This document shows positions 1 to 8,905 of a stretch of DNA of 64,000 bases, piece after piece. This stretch comes from Acinetobacter sp. S54. GTDB lineage: Bacteria > Pseudomonadota > Gammaproteobacteria > Pseudomonadales > Moraxellaceae. Location of the stretch: contig NZ_JACVUI010000002.1 of NCBI RefSeq assembly GCF_016624945.1, positions 1-64,000 of the forward strand, written 5' to 3'. A program made the position numbers and the translations under genes. Under the pieces are notes generated by a model, which was given only the letters and a program-made list of their open reading frames with translations, was not told where the DNA came from and did no database searches. Numbering within the stretch: the stretch's first letter is position 1; each line of letters starts with the position of its first letter.

Positions 1-126
1 GATTCCTAAGTATTACTCACCCGTCCGCCGCTAAGGTCAATACCGAAGTACATCCCCCCGCTCGACTTGCATGTGTTAAGCCTGCCGCCAGCGTTCAATC
101 TGAGCCATGATCAAACTCTTCAGTTA
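1..126 (-). rRNA. 16S ribosomal RNA, 5' end only (partial)
   Basis: Read on the minus strand, positions 126 down to 1 give the conserved 5' end of bacterial 16S rRNA: the AGAGTTTGATCATGGCTCAG primer site (27F region) followed by the AACGCTGGCGGCAGGC block and CATGCAAGTCGAGC. The rest of the gene lies left of the window. The mature 5' end is placed at about 126 by alignment with the E. coli start; it could be off by a few bases. Confidence 0.97.
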
Positions 127-136
127 AAATCATTTC

Positions 137-159
137 GCACCTTATTAAAGACAAGGTGC
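137..159 (-). other. Hairpin in rRNA leader next to 16S
   Basis: GCACCTT (137-143) and AAGGTGC (153-159) form a 7-bp stem with a 9-nt loop about ten bases upstream of the mature 16S end. A stem here could belong to leader processing or antitermination structure. I could not recognise a convincing boxA. The rest of the 127-403 leader is AT-rich and shows no reading frame. Confidence 0.4.
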
Positions 160-403
160 CAATTCTGGCTCATCAATTTCCTGACTTAAATTTCGCTCAA
201 ATAAACTTCGAGTAATTTAAACCAATCAATTAATGATAATATTTCGATTAATCAATTAGTAAAAATCCACACAAGTTGTTCTTCTATGCTCTTAATGATC
301 TATTCCTTGCCTCGTCAGCAAAAAATTTAACGCAAAACTCTTACCAAAATCTTAACCCTTAATAGCCAAGATCTTCATCGTGTTTCGCGTCGGGATGCTG
401 CGT

Positions 404-431
404 ATTCTATACATTTTGTAAATCAACGCAA
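404..431 (-). promoter_or_regulatory. Probable rRNA operon promoter (sigma-70)
   Basis: On the minus strand a -35 box TTGCGT (431-426) and a -10 box TAGAAT (409-404) are separated by 16 bp. An A/T-rich tract lies just upstream (about 436-455), where an UP element would be. The site sits about 280 bp before the 16S gene and just downstream of the stop of the CoA-transferase gene, so the rrn operon starts right after that gene. Confidence 0.6.
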
Positions 432-467
432 GTCATAATTTTAAAAAAACTTTTAACAGGGTAATTT

Positions 468-1715
468 TTAATCAATATTGATCTTTTCTTCATATTCCTT
501 GTTTGCTTTTCCATCAATTATACCTTTTTCATTTAATTGATTAAGTTGAGCATCTGATTTATAGCGCTTCAATATTTTAAAAGTATGTTCACCCAATTGC
601 GGTGGTGCATTGCGATATTCAATTGGAGTCTCTGACAATTTAATAGGCGAGGCAATCATATTAAATGCCTGATTCTGTAAATGTGGAATATTTACGATCA
701 TCTGACGTGCCTGAATTTGTGGTTCATTTAACGCATCTTCAATCGAGTTAATCATGCCTACAGGAACTTTTTTAGCGTGAATCCTTTCTACCCAATAATT
801 TGCAGCGTGCGCTAGGAAATGAGCACTCAATATCGCGATTAGTTTATTTCTATTTGCAACACGATCTTTATTGGTCAGATAATCTGAACGTTCTAACAAA
901 TCGGTTCGTTCAATAGCAATACACAAATCCCTAAATTGTTTATCATTACCACAAGCAATAATAAAATCTTTATCTTTAGCTTTGAATAACTGATATGGAA
1001 CAATATTAGGATGTGCATTTCCCATTCGTACAGGGGATTTTCCTGTAGTCAGAAAGTTCATACCTTGATTAGCGAGTGCCGCAACTTGTACATCTAAAAG
1101 AGACAAATCAATATGTTGTCCTTTACCTGTAGTTAAACGTGACCATAATGCTGCCTGAATCGCAACTGTGGCATACAGGCCAGTTTGAATATCTGCAACC
1201 GCAACACCGACTTTTTGTGGTTCTTGATTCTCTTCACCAGTAATACTCATTAGCCCAGACATGCCTTGAATAACAAAATCATAACCAGGTTCTTCTGCAC
1301 GCGGACCTGTTTGCCCAAACCCTGTAATTGAACAATAAATCAATTGGGGATTAATTTTATTTAGCGTTGCATAATCCAATCCATATTTTGCCAATGAACC
1401 TGCTTTATAATTTTCAATCAGCACATCTGCATCTTTGACCATTTCCTGAATCAGTTGTTGTCCTTCTTCAGAGGCAATATCAATAGCTACAGAATATTTA
1501 TTACGATTAGCTGCTTGGTAGTAACCTGCTTCTTTAGTGAGTTGTCCCTGATTATTTAACATCCACGGTGGTCCCCACATACGAGTATCATCACCCACTT
1601 TGGGACGTTCCACTTTAATGACTTCTGCACCCAAGTCTGCCAGAATTTGACCACACCACGGTCCTGCTAAAACCCGACTCAGATCCAGTACAGTTAAACC
1701 GGTCAATGCGCCCAT
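468..1715 (-). CDS. gcdG: CaiB/BaiF family (class III) CoA-transferase, probably glutarate CoA-transferase
   Basis: Class III CoA-transferases move CoA between acyl groups through an aspartyl-CoA thioester. The 415-residue product has the family N-terminus (LSRVLAGPWCGQ, residues 12-23, then EVIKVERP) and the PGYDF motif whose Asp (about residue 146) is the expected catalytic residue. It is the last gene of a gcdH-permease-CoA-transferase run. In Pseudomonas the equivalent gene beside gcdH (gcdG) activates glutarate to glutaryl-CoA with succinyl-CoA, so the same role is inferred here. The class call is firm; the substrate rests on context. A rare-substrate transferase (itaconate, carnitine) is the alternative. 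Confidence 0.85.
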   Translation of the reverse strand: MGALTGLTVLDLSRVLAGPWCGQILADLGAEVIKVERPKVGDDTRMWGPPWMLNNQGQLTKEAGYYQAANRNKYSVAIDIASEEGQQLIQEMVKDADVLIENYKAGSLAKYGLDYATLNKINPQLIYCSITGFGQTGPRAEEPGYDFVIQGMSGLMSITGEENQEPQKVGVAVADIQTGLYATVAIQAALWSRLTTGKGQHIDLSLLDVQVAALANQGMNFLTTGKSPVRMGNAHPNIVPYQLFKAKDKDFIIACGNDKQFRDLCIAIERTDLLERSDYLTNKDRVANRNKLIAILSAHFLAHAANYWVERIHAKKVPVGMINSIEDALNEPQIQARQMIVNIPHLQNQAFNMIASPIKLSETPIEYRNAPPQLGEHTFKILKRYKSDAQLNQLNEKGIIDGKANKEYEEKINID

Positions 1716-1766
1716 ATTTGCTCCTCCAAAAGCTGACGTCCGAACGAAATGTCAGCCTTGTTTAAT

Positions 1767-3083
1767 TCATGATTTTTGCGGATCGTACTGACGATCTTTA
1801 ATAAATAAACCCGGCAATACACCTGCGATAAAATAGGCTGCACCCATTACAATAAATGCCATCGTAAAAGTGCCACCAGATGCCAAAAAGCCAATAGTTG
1901 CAGGTGCAATCGCAGCACCAACACGACCAATGTTATAAGCACCGCCAATAGCAGTTCCACGTACATCTGTTGAGAATGATTCCGCCATATAGGTTGCATT
2001 CACACCATATGGAATACCGTAAAGAAAACCGAAGGTGATCAATAAATAAAGAATATTGTCAGGCGTGTTAAAGAAAATAATCACAGGCAAGAAAATTGCG
2101 CTAGCAAGCGTACCAAAGACAAAAACGGCACGGCGATTAAATTTATCGGCTAAATATCCTGCTAAAATTTTGCCAAGAATCATGGCGGTATACGAACCAA
2201 CCATATAACTCGTCAGCGATTTAAAGTTCATATGGACTTCAGTTTCAAGATAACTCGGCATCCAGTTGTTAATCCCGTAATAACCAAATTGCAAAAAGAA
2301 TGCGGTGGTCATCCAAAGTAAAAACATTTTACGATGCTTAAAATTATTGAAAATTTGTTTATAAATACTGCTGCTTTTAGGTTTGACGTCCTGTTGCTCA
2401 GTTTTTTGTTTTTCTGGGTTTAAAGCTGCAATTTTTGTTAATTGCCATGATTTAGGTTCAGGAACAAAGCGCTGTAAAATGACATTAATAATTGCAGGAA
2501 TCACCGTAATAAAAAACAGAATACGCCAGCCATGTTCAGGAATAATCGCTCCTGCTAAAAGCGTTGCGACAATATAACCCACAGTTTGCCCAGTCTGTAA
2601 TGTTCCTAAAACAGTAGTACGGTATGAAGTCGGTACATATTCAGCCATCAAGGTATTACATGCCATATAAAGTGCACCAATTCCTAGAGCACCAATAAAA
2701 CGAAGTGCCATAAACTGATCAAAGCTTTGGGTAAAGCCCAAAAGACACGTTGCAATTGAAAAGAATGTGACCGAATGAGCAATGGTTCTGACACGTCCAA
2801 ACTTGTCACATGCCCACCCCCCTAAAATACCACCGATTCCCATACCTGCTAGCGATGCACTGCCTAATGCACCCGCCTGAAACGTCGACAAACCAAAATC
2901 TGCTTTTAAACTGGTCAAACTATAAGACAGCAACATAATATCGATCCCATCGACCACCATCGCAAAGTAGGCAAATAACAGCGCCCATTTCCAGGTGTTG
3001 GGGGTGATTCGATCATAAGTTCCGATATTGGAAGCTAAACTACGGGGAAGATTTCCTGCAACCGTTTGAACATCATTGTTCAT
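1767..3083 (-). CDS. MFS permease of the aromatic acid:H+ symporter (AAHS) family
   Basis: A 438-residue inner-membrane permease with about 12 hydrophobic segments. Helix 1 carries the AAHS pattern with Asp residues (MVVDGIDIMLLSY), and the loop 2-3 motif GGWACDKFGRVR matches the MFS signature; a second DKFNRR copy follows helix 8. It resembles the PcaK/MucK/BenK group, which imports aromatic or dicarboxylic acids by proton symport. It lies 51 bp upstream of the CoA-transferase and downstream of gcdH on the same strand, so uptake of glutarate or a related dicarboxylate is the likely job. Substrate is inference from context only. Confidence 0.85.
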   Translation of the reverse strand: MNNDVQTVAGNLPRSLASNIGTYDRITPNTWKWALLFAYFAMVVDGIDIMLLSYSLTSLKADFGLSTFQAGALGSASLAGMGIGGILGGWACDKFGRVRTIAHSVTFFSIATCLLGFTQSFDQFMALRFIGALGIGALYMACNTLMAEYVPTSYRTTVLGTLQTGQTVGYIVATLLAGAIIPEHGWRILFFITVIPAIINVILQRFVPEPKSWQLTKIAALNPEKQKTEQQDVKPKSSSIYKQIFNNFKHRKMFLLWMTTAFFLQFGYYGINNWMPSYLETEVHMNFKSLTSYMVGSYTAMILGKILAGYLADKFNRRAVFVFGTLASAIFLPVIIFFNTPDNILYLLITFGFLYGIPYGVNATYMAESFSTDVRGTAIGGAYNIGRVGAAIAPATIGFLASGGTFTMAFIVMGAAYFIAGVLPGLFIKDRQYDPQKS

Positions 3084-3258
3084 GTTATTTCACCTCATTT
3101 TTCCTAAATGAGTCTTGGTTTTTCATCGATTGATCATGTCCTGATCGCTTTGCTACTGATGTTGTATCTAGCCCAAGCAAAGTGTCACGTTCCCATGAAA
3201 AATTTCATGATGAATCCCTGACTGTTTGTTTGTATTATCTTTTTTTAGACAAAAATCC

Positions 3259-3287
3259 TTAAAGACACGCGCTAAGCGCATCTTTAA
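3259..3287 (-). terminator. Hairpin between gcdH and the permease gene
   Basis: TTAAAGA (3259-3265) pairs with TCTTTAA (3281-3287), and inside it GCGC pairs with GCGC around a TAA loop. On the minus strand it is followed by a short T-run. It lies in the 240-bp gap after gcdH, so it may partially terminate or process the transcript; the rest of the gap shows no gene. Confidence 0.4.
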
Positions 3288-3323
3288 TTAAGCTTGATTT
3301 GGATTTAAAAAATTTGAAGCGAC

Positions 3324-4577
3324 TTAGTTGCCAAATGCTGCGATACCGGTTTGAGCACGTCCCAAAATTAAAGCGTGTACATCATGTGTTCCCTCATAAG
3401 TATTCACGACTTCAAGATTAACCAAATGACGCGCAACGCCGAATTCATCACTAATGCCATTGCCGCCCATCATGTCACGAGCTAAACGTGCAATATCCAA
3501 TGCTTTACCGCAATTATTACGTTTGATTAACGAGGTGCCTTCGACCGCAGCAATCCCTTCATCTTTCATACGACCAAACCGTAATGCCACCTGTAAACCC
3601 AGAGCAATTTCAGTTTGCATATCTGCCAGTTTTTTCTGAATAAGTTGGTTTGCAGCCAATGGACGCCCAAACTGTTTACGATCCAAGGTGTATTGACGTG
3701 CTGTATGCCAGCAAAATTCAGCTGCACCCATTGCGCCCCATGCGATCCCATAACGTGCACTATTCAAACAGGTAAATGGCCCCTTTAAACCACGAACTTC
3801 GGGAAATGCATTTTCTTCTGGAACAAATACATTATCCATGACAATTTCACCAGTAATTGAAGCACGTAAACCAACCTTACCGTGAATTGCTGGAGCAGAA
3901 AGTCCTTCCCAACCTTTTTCTAAAATAAAACCGCGGATTTCACCCACATTGCCTTCAGCAGAAACTTCTTTTGCCCAGACCACAAACACATCCGCAATTG
4001 GGCTGTTAGTAATCCACATTTTGGCGCCCGTCAAACGATAACCACCTTCTACTTTTTTGGCACGTGTAATCATGCTTCCCGGATCAGAACCATGATCAGG
4101 TTCAGTCAATCCGAAACAGCCAATATATTCACCCGCGGCAAGTTTTGGTAAATATTTTTGCTTTTGTTCTTCTGTACCAAATTCATTAATTGGTACCATC
4201 ACTAAAGAACTTTGCACACTTGCCATTGAACGATAACCTGAATCGACACGTTCTATTTCTCGTGCGATCAGACCATAGCTGACATAATTTAAACCTGAGC
4301 CACCGTATTGTTCTGGAATAGTAGGTCCAAGCAGCCCCAACTCACCCATTTCGCGAAAAATAGCAGGATCAGTGGTTTCATGACGAAATTGTTCTAACAC
4401 ACGTGTCATCAATTTATCCTGACAATATGCGTGTGCAGAATCACGAATCATGCGCTCTTCTTCAGTTAACTGTTGTTCGAGTAAGAATGGATCTTCCCAA
4501 TTGAAGTGAACACGTGCAGATTTTTTAGCTGTATCGACCATTTGATTCATCGCTTCCCTAGCCTGTTTGTTTGTCAT
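3324..4577 (-). CDS. gcdH: Glutaryl-CoA dehydrogenase
   Basis: FAD enzyme that oxidises and decarboxylates glutaryl-CoA to crotonyl-CoA in lysine/glutarate breakdown. The 417-residue protein shows the acyl-CoA dehydrogenase fold in order: N-terminal helical domain, the [13 protein letters not shown] block in the middle domain, [16 protein letters not shown], and a C-terminal helical domain with [14 protein letters not shown] sequence ([11 protein letters not shown]). The catalytic base is Glu395 in [10 protein letters not shown], the position used by the glutaryl/isovaleryl branch near the C-terminus. The [10 protein letters not shown] ending is typical of GcdH. It is divergent from a LysR gene, as in Pseudomonas gcdR-gcdHG. 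Confidence 0.95.
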   Translation of the reverse strand: MTNKQAREAMNQMVDTAKKSARVHFNWEDPFLLEQQLTEEERMIRDSAHAYCQDKLMTRVLEQFRHETTDPAIFREMGELGLLGPTIPEQYGGSGLNYVSYGLIAREIERVDSGYRSMASVQSSLVMVPINEFGTEEQKQKYLPKLAAGEYIGCFGLTEPDHGSDPGSMITRAKKVEGGYRLTGAKMWITNSPIADVFVVWAKEVSAEGNVGEIRGFILEKGWEGLSAPAIHGKVGLRASITGEIVMDNVFVPEENAFPEVRGLKGPFTCLNSARYGIAWGAMGAAEFCWHTARQYTLDRKQFGRPLAANQLIQKKLADMQTEIALGLQVALRFGRMKDEGIAAVEGTSLIKRNNCGKALDIARLARDMMGGNGISDEFGVARHLVNLEVVNTYEGTHDVHALILGRAQTGIAAFGN

Positions 4578-4664
4578 TGACCTGATGCTACGATGTCATG
4601 GTCAAAGCAGCAAACGATAAATTTGCATACAGTCATTCCATTTACGCATATCTTATGCTTGTTT

Positions 4665-4683
4665 TAGATCAGAGTTTGATCTA
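4665..4683. promoter_or_regulatory. Palindrome between gcdH and gcdR, candidate GcdR operator
   Basis: Perfect 7-bp arms TAGATCA (4665-4671) and TGATCTA (4677-4683) flank a 5-bp centre. It contains ATC-N7-GAT, in keeping with the dyad sites bound by LysR proteins, and sits in the 214-bp divergent promoter region. A related half-site (CTCTGATCA) occurs about 30 bp to the right. Binding by GcdR is inferred. Confidence 0.5.
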
Positions 4684-4791
4684 GATTCTAAGAAATAAGC
4701 TACTCTGATCATAAATATGATATAGAGCATTTAAAAATTATATGTGATTTCCAAATATCTTGATTTCACAACTGCAACAAGGAAGTATGAT

Positions 4792-5757
4792 ATGCGGCGC
4801 ATGATTCCATCTTTACAAGCATTGATTTGTTTTGAATCAGCTGCCAAGCATAAAAGTTATACCTATGCAGCTCAGGAACTTTCCATTACTCAAAGCGCAG
4901 TGTCTCGACAAATCCAACAATTGGAAGAATTTTTAAATATTGAGTTGTTTAATCGCACCCGTCACGGTGTTGAATTGACACAGGCGGGTGAGCAATATTT
5001 TAAGAGTATCAAACCGTATTTACTTGGAATCGAACAAAGTACATTGGATTTAATGTCACATAAAGGCTTGGGTGGAACGTTAAAACTCGGTGTAGTCCCG
5101 ACTTTTGCCACGCGCTGGTTATTGCCCCGGTTATATCGTTTTAATGAAATTTATCCTGAAATTACGATCCATCTTGAAACTAGTACTAAACCTTTTTTAT
5201 TTAGTGATCATATTTTTGATGCGGCTATTTATGCGGGGACACCTTCTCAAATTGAAAACTGGCCAGGTGCAAAAATTCAATTTCTGATGCAGGAAGAAGT
5301 TGTACCGGTTTGCTCTTTAGCCCTGATTCAAAAATATTTTTCTGACATTCATATTGATCACAAACAGCCCATTGATTTATCGCCTGAACAAATTAGTCAA
5401 TTACCATTATTACAACAAACCACACGACCTTATATCTGGAAAGAATGGTTTACTGCTGCAGAATATGATTACCCGTATGCTATGGAAGGTCAGCGTCATG
5501 AGCTTTTTTCCATGCTGGCGGTAGCAGCGACCCATCATTTAGGTGTAGCTTTAATTCCACAAATGTTACTTGAAAAAGAATTGGGCAATGGTGATCTGGT
5601 TATTGCATCCTCATTAAAATTGGTCGGAGCGCGCTCTTACTATTTTGTTTATTCAGAGCAACACAACAATGCACTAATTCTAAAGTTTACTGAATGGTTG
5701 GAAAAAGAAGTGACCACTTATCAGTCCAAAACTTCTCAGCAATCAAACCAAGATTAA
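4792..5757 (+). CDS. gcdR: LysR-family regulator of the glutarate genes
   Basis: LysR-type transcriptional activator: N-terminal winged helix-turn-helix (residues about 5-65, with the helix AQELSITQSAVSRQIQQLE) and a C-terminal periplasmic-binding-protein-like effector domain. A longer frame opens at a GTG at 4744, but AAGGAAG seven bases before the ATG at 4792 and the family's usual length (about 320) favour MRRMIPSL as the start. It is divergent from gcdH, the arrangement of Pseudomonas gcdR, and probably senses glutarate. Its stop codon overlaps the stop of the convergent gene at 5754 in a shared TTAA. Confidence 0.85.
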   Translation: MRRMIPSLQALICFESAAKHKSYTYAAQELSITQSAVSRQIQQLEEFLNIELFNRTRHGVELTQAGEQYFKSIKPYLLGIEQSTLDLMSHKGLGGTLKLGVVPTFATRWLLPRLYRFNEIYPEITIHLETSTKPFLFSDHIFDAAIYAGTPSQIENWPGAKIQFLMQEEVVPVCSLALIQKYFSDIHIDHKQPIDLSPEQISQLPLLQQTTRPYIWKEWFTAAEYDYPYAMEGQRHELFSMLAVAATHHLGVALIPQMLLEKELGNGDLVIASSLKLVGARSYYFVYSEQHNNALILKFTEWLEKEVTTYQSKTSQQSNQD

Positions 5758-6077
5758 TCAGGACTAAACCCCACATAGCGTGATAAATTTTGAACGCCCA
5801 AATCAGTTTGAATGATGGTTAACTCAGGATATGCTGTCTGACGAATTGCTGCAAAAATATTCATATCTGGATCTTCATGTAACTCATCTACAGTTTGTTG
5901 CATGTGAACTTCAAATCGATCTGCAATAAACTCAAATCCCAGATCCATAGCGATAAATAAAGTATGCTCACAAGGCTGAACGTATTGCTCCTGCGCCCAG
6001 TCAACTACTGCATACTGGCAAATTGGACAGCAAATATTGGTAGAAGCATCAGACTGCTGAATAAGATGGTAAGACAT
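5754..6077 (-). CDS. Conserved hypothetical protein with a CPIC motif
   Basis: I do not recognise this 107-residue protein. It has one CxxC pair near the N-terminus (CCPICQYAVVDW, residues 16-27) and a further Cys (QPCEHT, about residue 36) with His, so a single metal site is possible but incomplete. The remainder is acidic with no membrane segment or signal peptide. It is convergent with gcdR and shares the TTAA stop tetranucleotide with it. There is no obvious partner gene. Confidence 0.7.
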   Translation of the reverse strand: MSYHLIQQSDASTNICCPICQYAVVDWAQEQYVQPCEHTLFIAMDLGFEFIADRFEVHMQQTVDELHEDPDMNIFAAIRQTAYPELTIIQTDLGVQNLSRYVGFSPD

Positions 6078-6259
6078 ATGCTTTACTCAAAAATTTAGCT
6101 TAATAGTGTAAAAGAAATATTTGCTTGCATCTAATTTTTTTAAAATCGACCTTGGGTGAATTGCTATTCATTTCAACTCATGCTTATTATTCTATAAAGA
6201 AAAAAACGTGCTCAATTGTGTGAATTCTGAATTAATGGCATTTTTGAAATGGAGATTTC

Positions 6260-6697
6260 ATGTCAACACTAGAAAAAGCCATTGCACTGGCAACAAAAAA
6301 ACATGCGGGACAACTTGATAAAGCGGGGCAACCTTATATTTTACATCCTCTACGATTGATGCTAAATGTTGAAGGTATGGATCAAAAAATGGTCGCAGTA
6401 ATGCATGATTTATTGGAAGATACAGACACTACGATTGTGGATTTAATTACTTTGGGGTTTAGCCAGAATATAATCGATGCGGTAGTCGCATTGACGAAGA
6501 AAGAAGGTGAAAGCCGTTTAGATGCAGCCAAAAGAATCGTGAAAAATTCACTGGCTAGAACCATCAAGCTGGCAGATCTTGCAGATAATATGGATCTAAG
6601 CCGAATCCAATCGCCAACTCAACGCGATTTTTTGAGGCTAGAAGAATATAAAAAAGTAAAAGAGTTTCTACTTAACCCTCCCGCAGCTTTAGCATAA
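6260..6697 (+). CDS. Stand-alone HD-domain hydrolase (RelA/SpoT-type, small alarmone hydrolase-like)
   Basis: The 145-residue protein is almost entirely an RSH-type HD domain: His15 (KHAGQ), His29 (YILHP), His48-Asp49 with Glu52-Asp53 (HDLLEDT), and a late Asp/Asn pair (LADLADNMD). These match the metal and ppGpp-hydrolase motifs of SpoT and the metazoan Mesh1 family. There is no synthetase, TGS or ACT domain, so it can only hydrolyse. An RBS (GGAG) lies six bases before the ATG. The gene stands alone. (p)ppGpp as substrate is inferred from motif pattern; another pyrophosphorylated nucleotide is possible. Confidence 0.8.
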   Translation: MSTLEKAIALATKKHAGQLDKAGQPYILHPLRLMLNVEGMDQKMVAVMHDLLEDTDTTIVDLITLGFSQNIIDAVVALTKKEGESRLDAAKRIVKNSLARTIKLADLADNMDLSRIQSPTQRDFLRLEEYKKVKEFLLNPPAALA

Positions 6698-6799
6698 TTT
6701 GACTTATTTACTCAGGTTTAACATAACACTCTAAAATTATTGGGTATAATGTGCAGCAATCCTTATAACATTAAATTTTCTGCCGAATGGAAACCCATT

Positions 6800-7699
6800 A
6801 TGCTCACTGATTTAGACGATTTTTATTGTTTTGCTTTAGTCGTTGAACATGGTGGATTTAGTGCGGCCGAACGTGCCACTGACATTCCAAAATCCAAACT
6901 CAGTCGTCGTGTCTATAACCTCGAAGAACGCCTTGGTGTACGTCTAATTCAGCGCAGTTCTCGCCATTTTGCAGTGACTGAAATCGGTATGAATGTGTAT
7001 CGACATGCTCAAGTCATGATGAATGCTGCACAAGCTGCGCATGATCTAGTCGATCACTTGAGTGTTAAACCTCGTGGTGTGATCAAAGTGACCGTCCCAG
7101 TTGATATTGCACAAAATCAGATGTCACAAATTTTGCCCGATTTTTTGAAATTGTATCCTGAAATTCGTGTACAGCTTATTATTAGTAATCGACGTTTTGA
7201 TGTGATTAATGAAGGGATCGATCTTGCCTTACGCGTACGCTCCAATCTAGATGATGACCCGAGTCTGGTAATCCGCCAGTTCAGCACCATTGAACAACAT
7301 ATTTTTGCCAGTCAGGCGTATTTAAACGAATACGGCTCAATCAAAAAGCCTGAAGATCTTGCTGAACACCGCATTTTAAGTCTGGCCGATGATCATCTAG
7401 ATCAGCAAATCATCTTACACAACATGCAAAATCAACAAGATAAAATTAAAGTCAATCCAGTGGTTATGGCCTCAAATCTCTTAATGCTAGCAAAACTAGC
7501 AAGCCAAAACTGTGGTGTAGCTTTACTTCCGGATACGATTGCCAATGAATATTTGCGCACGGGTGAATTGGTGCGAATTTTGCCTGACTGGAAAGCACCG
7601 CACGGTATTTTTCATGCAGTTTATCCATCACGTCGCGGTCAATTGCCTGCTGTTCGAGTGTTTATTGATTATTTAGTTGAACAATTAGGCACAAGATAA
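6800..7699 (+). CDS. LysR-family transcriptional regulator
   Basis: LysR protein with N-terminal helix-turn-helix (AAERATDIPKSKLSRRVYNLEE region) and a substrate-binding-like C-terminal domain that resembles the CrgA/AaeR/DsdC-like subgroup by its ...RLIQRSSRHFAVTE... linker. The frame is open from a TTG at 6740, but a good -10 hexamer TATAAT lies at 6745-6750, so the ATG at 6800 (MLTDLDDF, GGAAA upstream) is chosen, giving the normal 299-300 residues. No divergent gene suggests a target. Function unknown beyond DNA binding. Confidence 0.85.
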   Translation: MLTDLDDFYCFALVVEHGGFSAAERATDIPKSKLSRRVYNLEERLGVRLIQRSSRHFAVTEIGMNVYRHAQVMMNAAQAAHDLVDHLSVKPRGVIKVTVPVDIAQNQMSQILPDFLKLYPEIRVQLIISNRRFDVINEGIDLALRVRSNLDDDPSLVIRQFSTIEQHIFASQAYLNEYGSIKKPEDLAEHRILSLADDHLDQQIILHNMQNQQDKIKVNPVVMASNLLMLAKLASQNCGVALLPDTIANEYLRTGELVRILPDWKAPHGIFHAVYPSRRGQLPAVRVFIDYLVEQLGTR

Positions 7700-7705
7700 C
7701 AATAA

Positions 7706-7737
7706 ATACAGCTTATTTCTGTAGAAATAAGCTGTAT
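7706..7737. terminator. Bidirectional hairpin between convergent LysR and map genes
   Basis: A perfect 14-bp stem, ATACAGCTTATTTC (7706-7719) and its complement (7724-7737), closes a TGTA loop in the 46-bp gap between two convergent genes. It lacks a strong T-run on either side but its position fits a shared transcription stop. Confidence 0.6.
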
Positions 7738-7745
7738 ACAAATAT

Positions 7746-8567
7746 TTACTGAGCCACTGTTACAGCTAAAACTTCAATATCAGGATATGAGCCCGTGCCA
7801 TTTGGCCACGGCGTAAGTAATTCATAACCTGTTTCAGTTACCGCGACCATATGCTCCCATTGTGCCGATAGCGATTTATCTTTGGTAATCACTGTCCAGC
7901 CATCACTTAACTCTTTAACTTGTGCATGCCCTGCATTGACCATTGGCTCAATCGTAAAGACCATTCCTTTTTGCAAAACCATACCCTGTCCTGGCTGACC
8001 GTAATGCAGAATATTGGGTTGTTCATGATAAATTTTTCCAATACCATGACCACAGTATTCACGTACAATACTATAGCCTTCAGCCTGAGCAACCGATTGG
8101 ATCGCATATCCAATATCACCCAAGGTTGCCCCGGGCTTAACGACTTGAATACCTGCATGCATAGCTTTATAAGTAGTTTCAACGAGTTTTTTTGCGTCTG
8201 GACGAACATCACCCACCAAATACATACGACTCGTATCACCAAAATAGCCATCTTTAATAATAGCAACATCAATATTAATAATATCGCCATCTTCCAGAAT
8301 TTTAGTCGGAGAAGGAATTCCATGACAAACCACTTCATTAACTGAAGTACAGGTGGTTTTAGTAAAACCGTGATAACCTATATTGGCTGGAATCACCTGC
8401 AATGTATTCACAATATAATCATTGCAAATATCATCCAGATATTCAGTACTAACACCCGGTTTAACATGTTCAGCAATCATCTCCAGAACCTGCGCAGCCA
8501 GACGACCAGAAATACGCAAATTTTCAATATCTTGTTCAGTTTTGATGGTAACTGTAGATGCTCGCAT
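7746..8567 (-). CDS. map: Methionine aminopeptidase, type I
   Basis: Removes the N-terminal Met from nascent proteins. All five metal ligands of the pita-bread fold are visible in order: Asp (INIDVAI), Asp (GDTSRM), His (CGHGIG), Glu (TIEPM) and Glu (QWEHMVAVTE). The substrate-pocket region TSVNEVVCHGIP is intact. At 273 residues it is slightly longer than E. coli MAP (264). GAGGGG lies about six bases before the ATG. It is not beside rpsB, where many bacteria carry map, so it may be one of two copies in the genome. Confidence 0.96.
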   Translation of the reverse strand: MRASTVTIKTEQDIENLRISGRLAAQVLEMIAEHVKPGVSTEYLDDICNDYIVNTLQVIPANIGYHGFTKTTCTSVNEVVCHGIPSPTKILEDGDIINIDVAIIKDGYFGDTSRMYLVGDVRPDAKKLVETTYKAMHAGIQVVKPGATLGDIGYAIQSVAQAEGYSIVREYCGHGIGKIYHEQPNILHYGQPGQGMVLQKGMVFTIEPMVNAGHAQVKELSDGWTVITKDKSLSAQWEHMVAVTETGYELLTPWPNGTGSYPDIEVLAVTVAQ

Positions 8568-8592
8568 TGCAATCCCCTCTATGATTGTATGA

Positions 8593-8598
8593 ATTATA
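8593..8598 (-). promoter_or_regulatory. -10 hexamer for map
   Basis: TATAAT reads on the minus strand at 8598-8593, 26 bp before the map start. I see no good -35 box at the right distance (nearest is TGCAAG), so the promoter may depend on an activator or an alternative contact. Confidence 0.45.
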
Positions 8599-8639
8599 CT
8601 CCCTTTATCATCCTACTTGCATCGTATTAATGCTTATCA

Positions 8640-8653
8640 TTTCTAATTAGAAA
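8640..8653. promoter_or_regulatory. 14-bp perfect palindrome in the map-brnQ gap
   Basis: TTTCTAATTAGAAA is self-complementary. It lies in the 338-bp AT-rich divergent region between map and brnQ (8568-8905), which otherwise holds only the map -10 box and no reading frame. It may be a regulator site for brnQ; AT-richness makes chance possible. Confidence 0.3.
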
Positions 8654-8905
8654 GTATCATCATAAAATTTAGATCATTTTTTAATCAAATGATTCTTATC
8701 TTTCCTCCTGTTCATAACAAAAATTTATAAGTAAAGCATTGAAGCCACTAAAATTTCAATTTTGTTTTCAAAAGTTTAATTTAACCATTTTTACCATTTA
8801 TTCTAATTTCACTTTAATCCTCAACATTTCATTTGCTTAGATAATTGCACAAACATCCTATTTTTATACTAAAATTTGCATGTTTTTATTACTAACACCC
8901 ACTTT

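Noticed and set aside
7907..8345. Long open frames on both strands inside map
   Set aside because: Shadows of map in other frames; no RBS and unlike any protein.
8845..8870. brnQ promoter from TTGCAC and TATACT
   Set aside because: Spacing is only 14 bp, too short for sigma-70; left unassigned.
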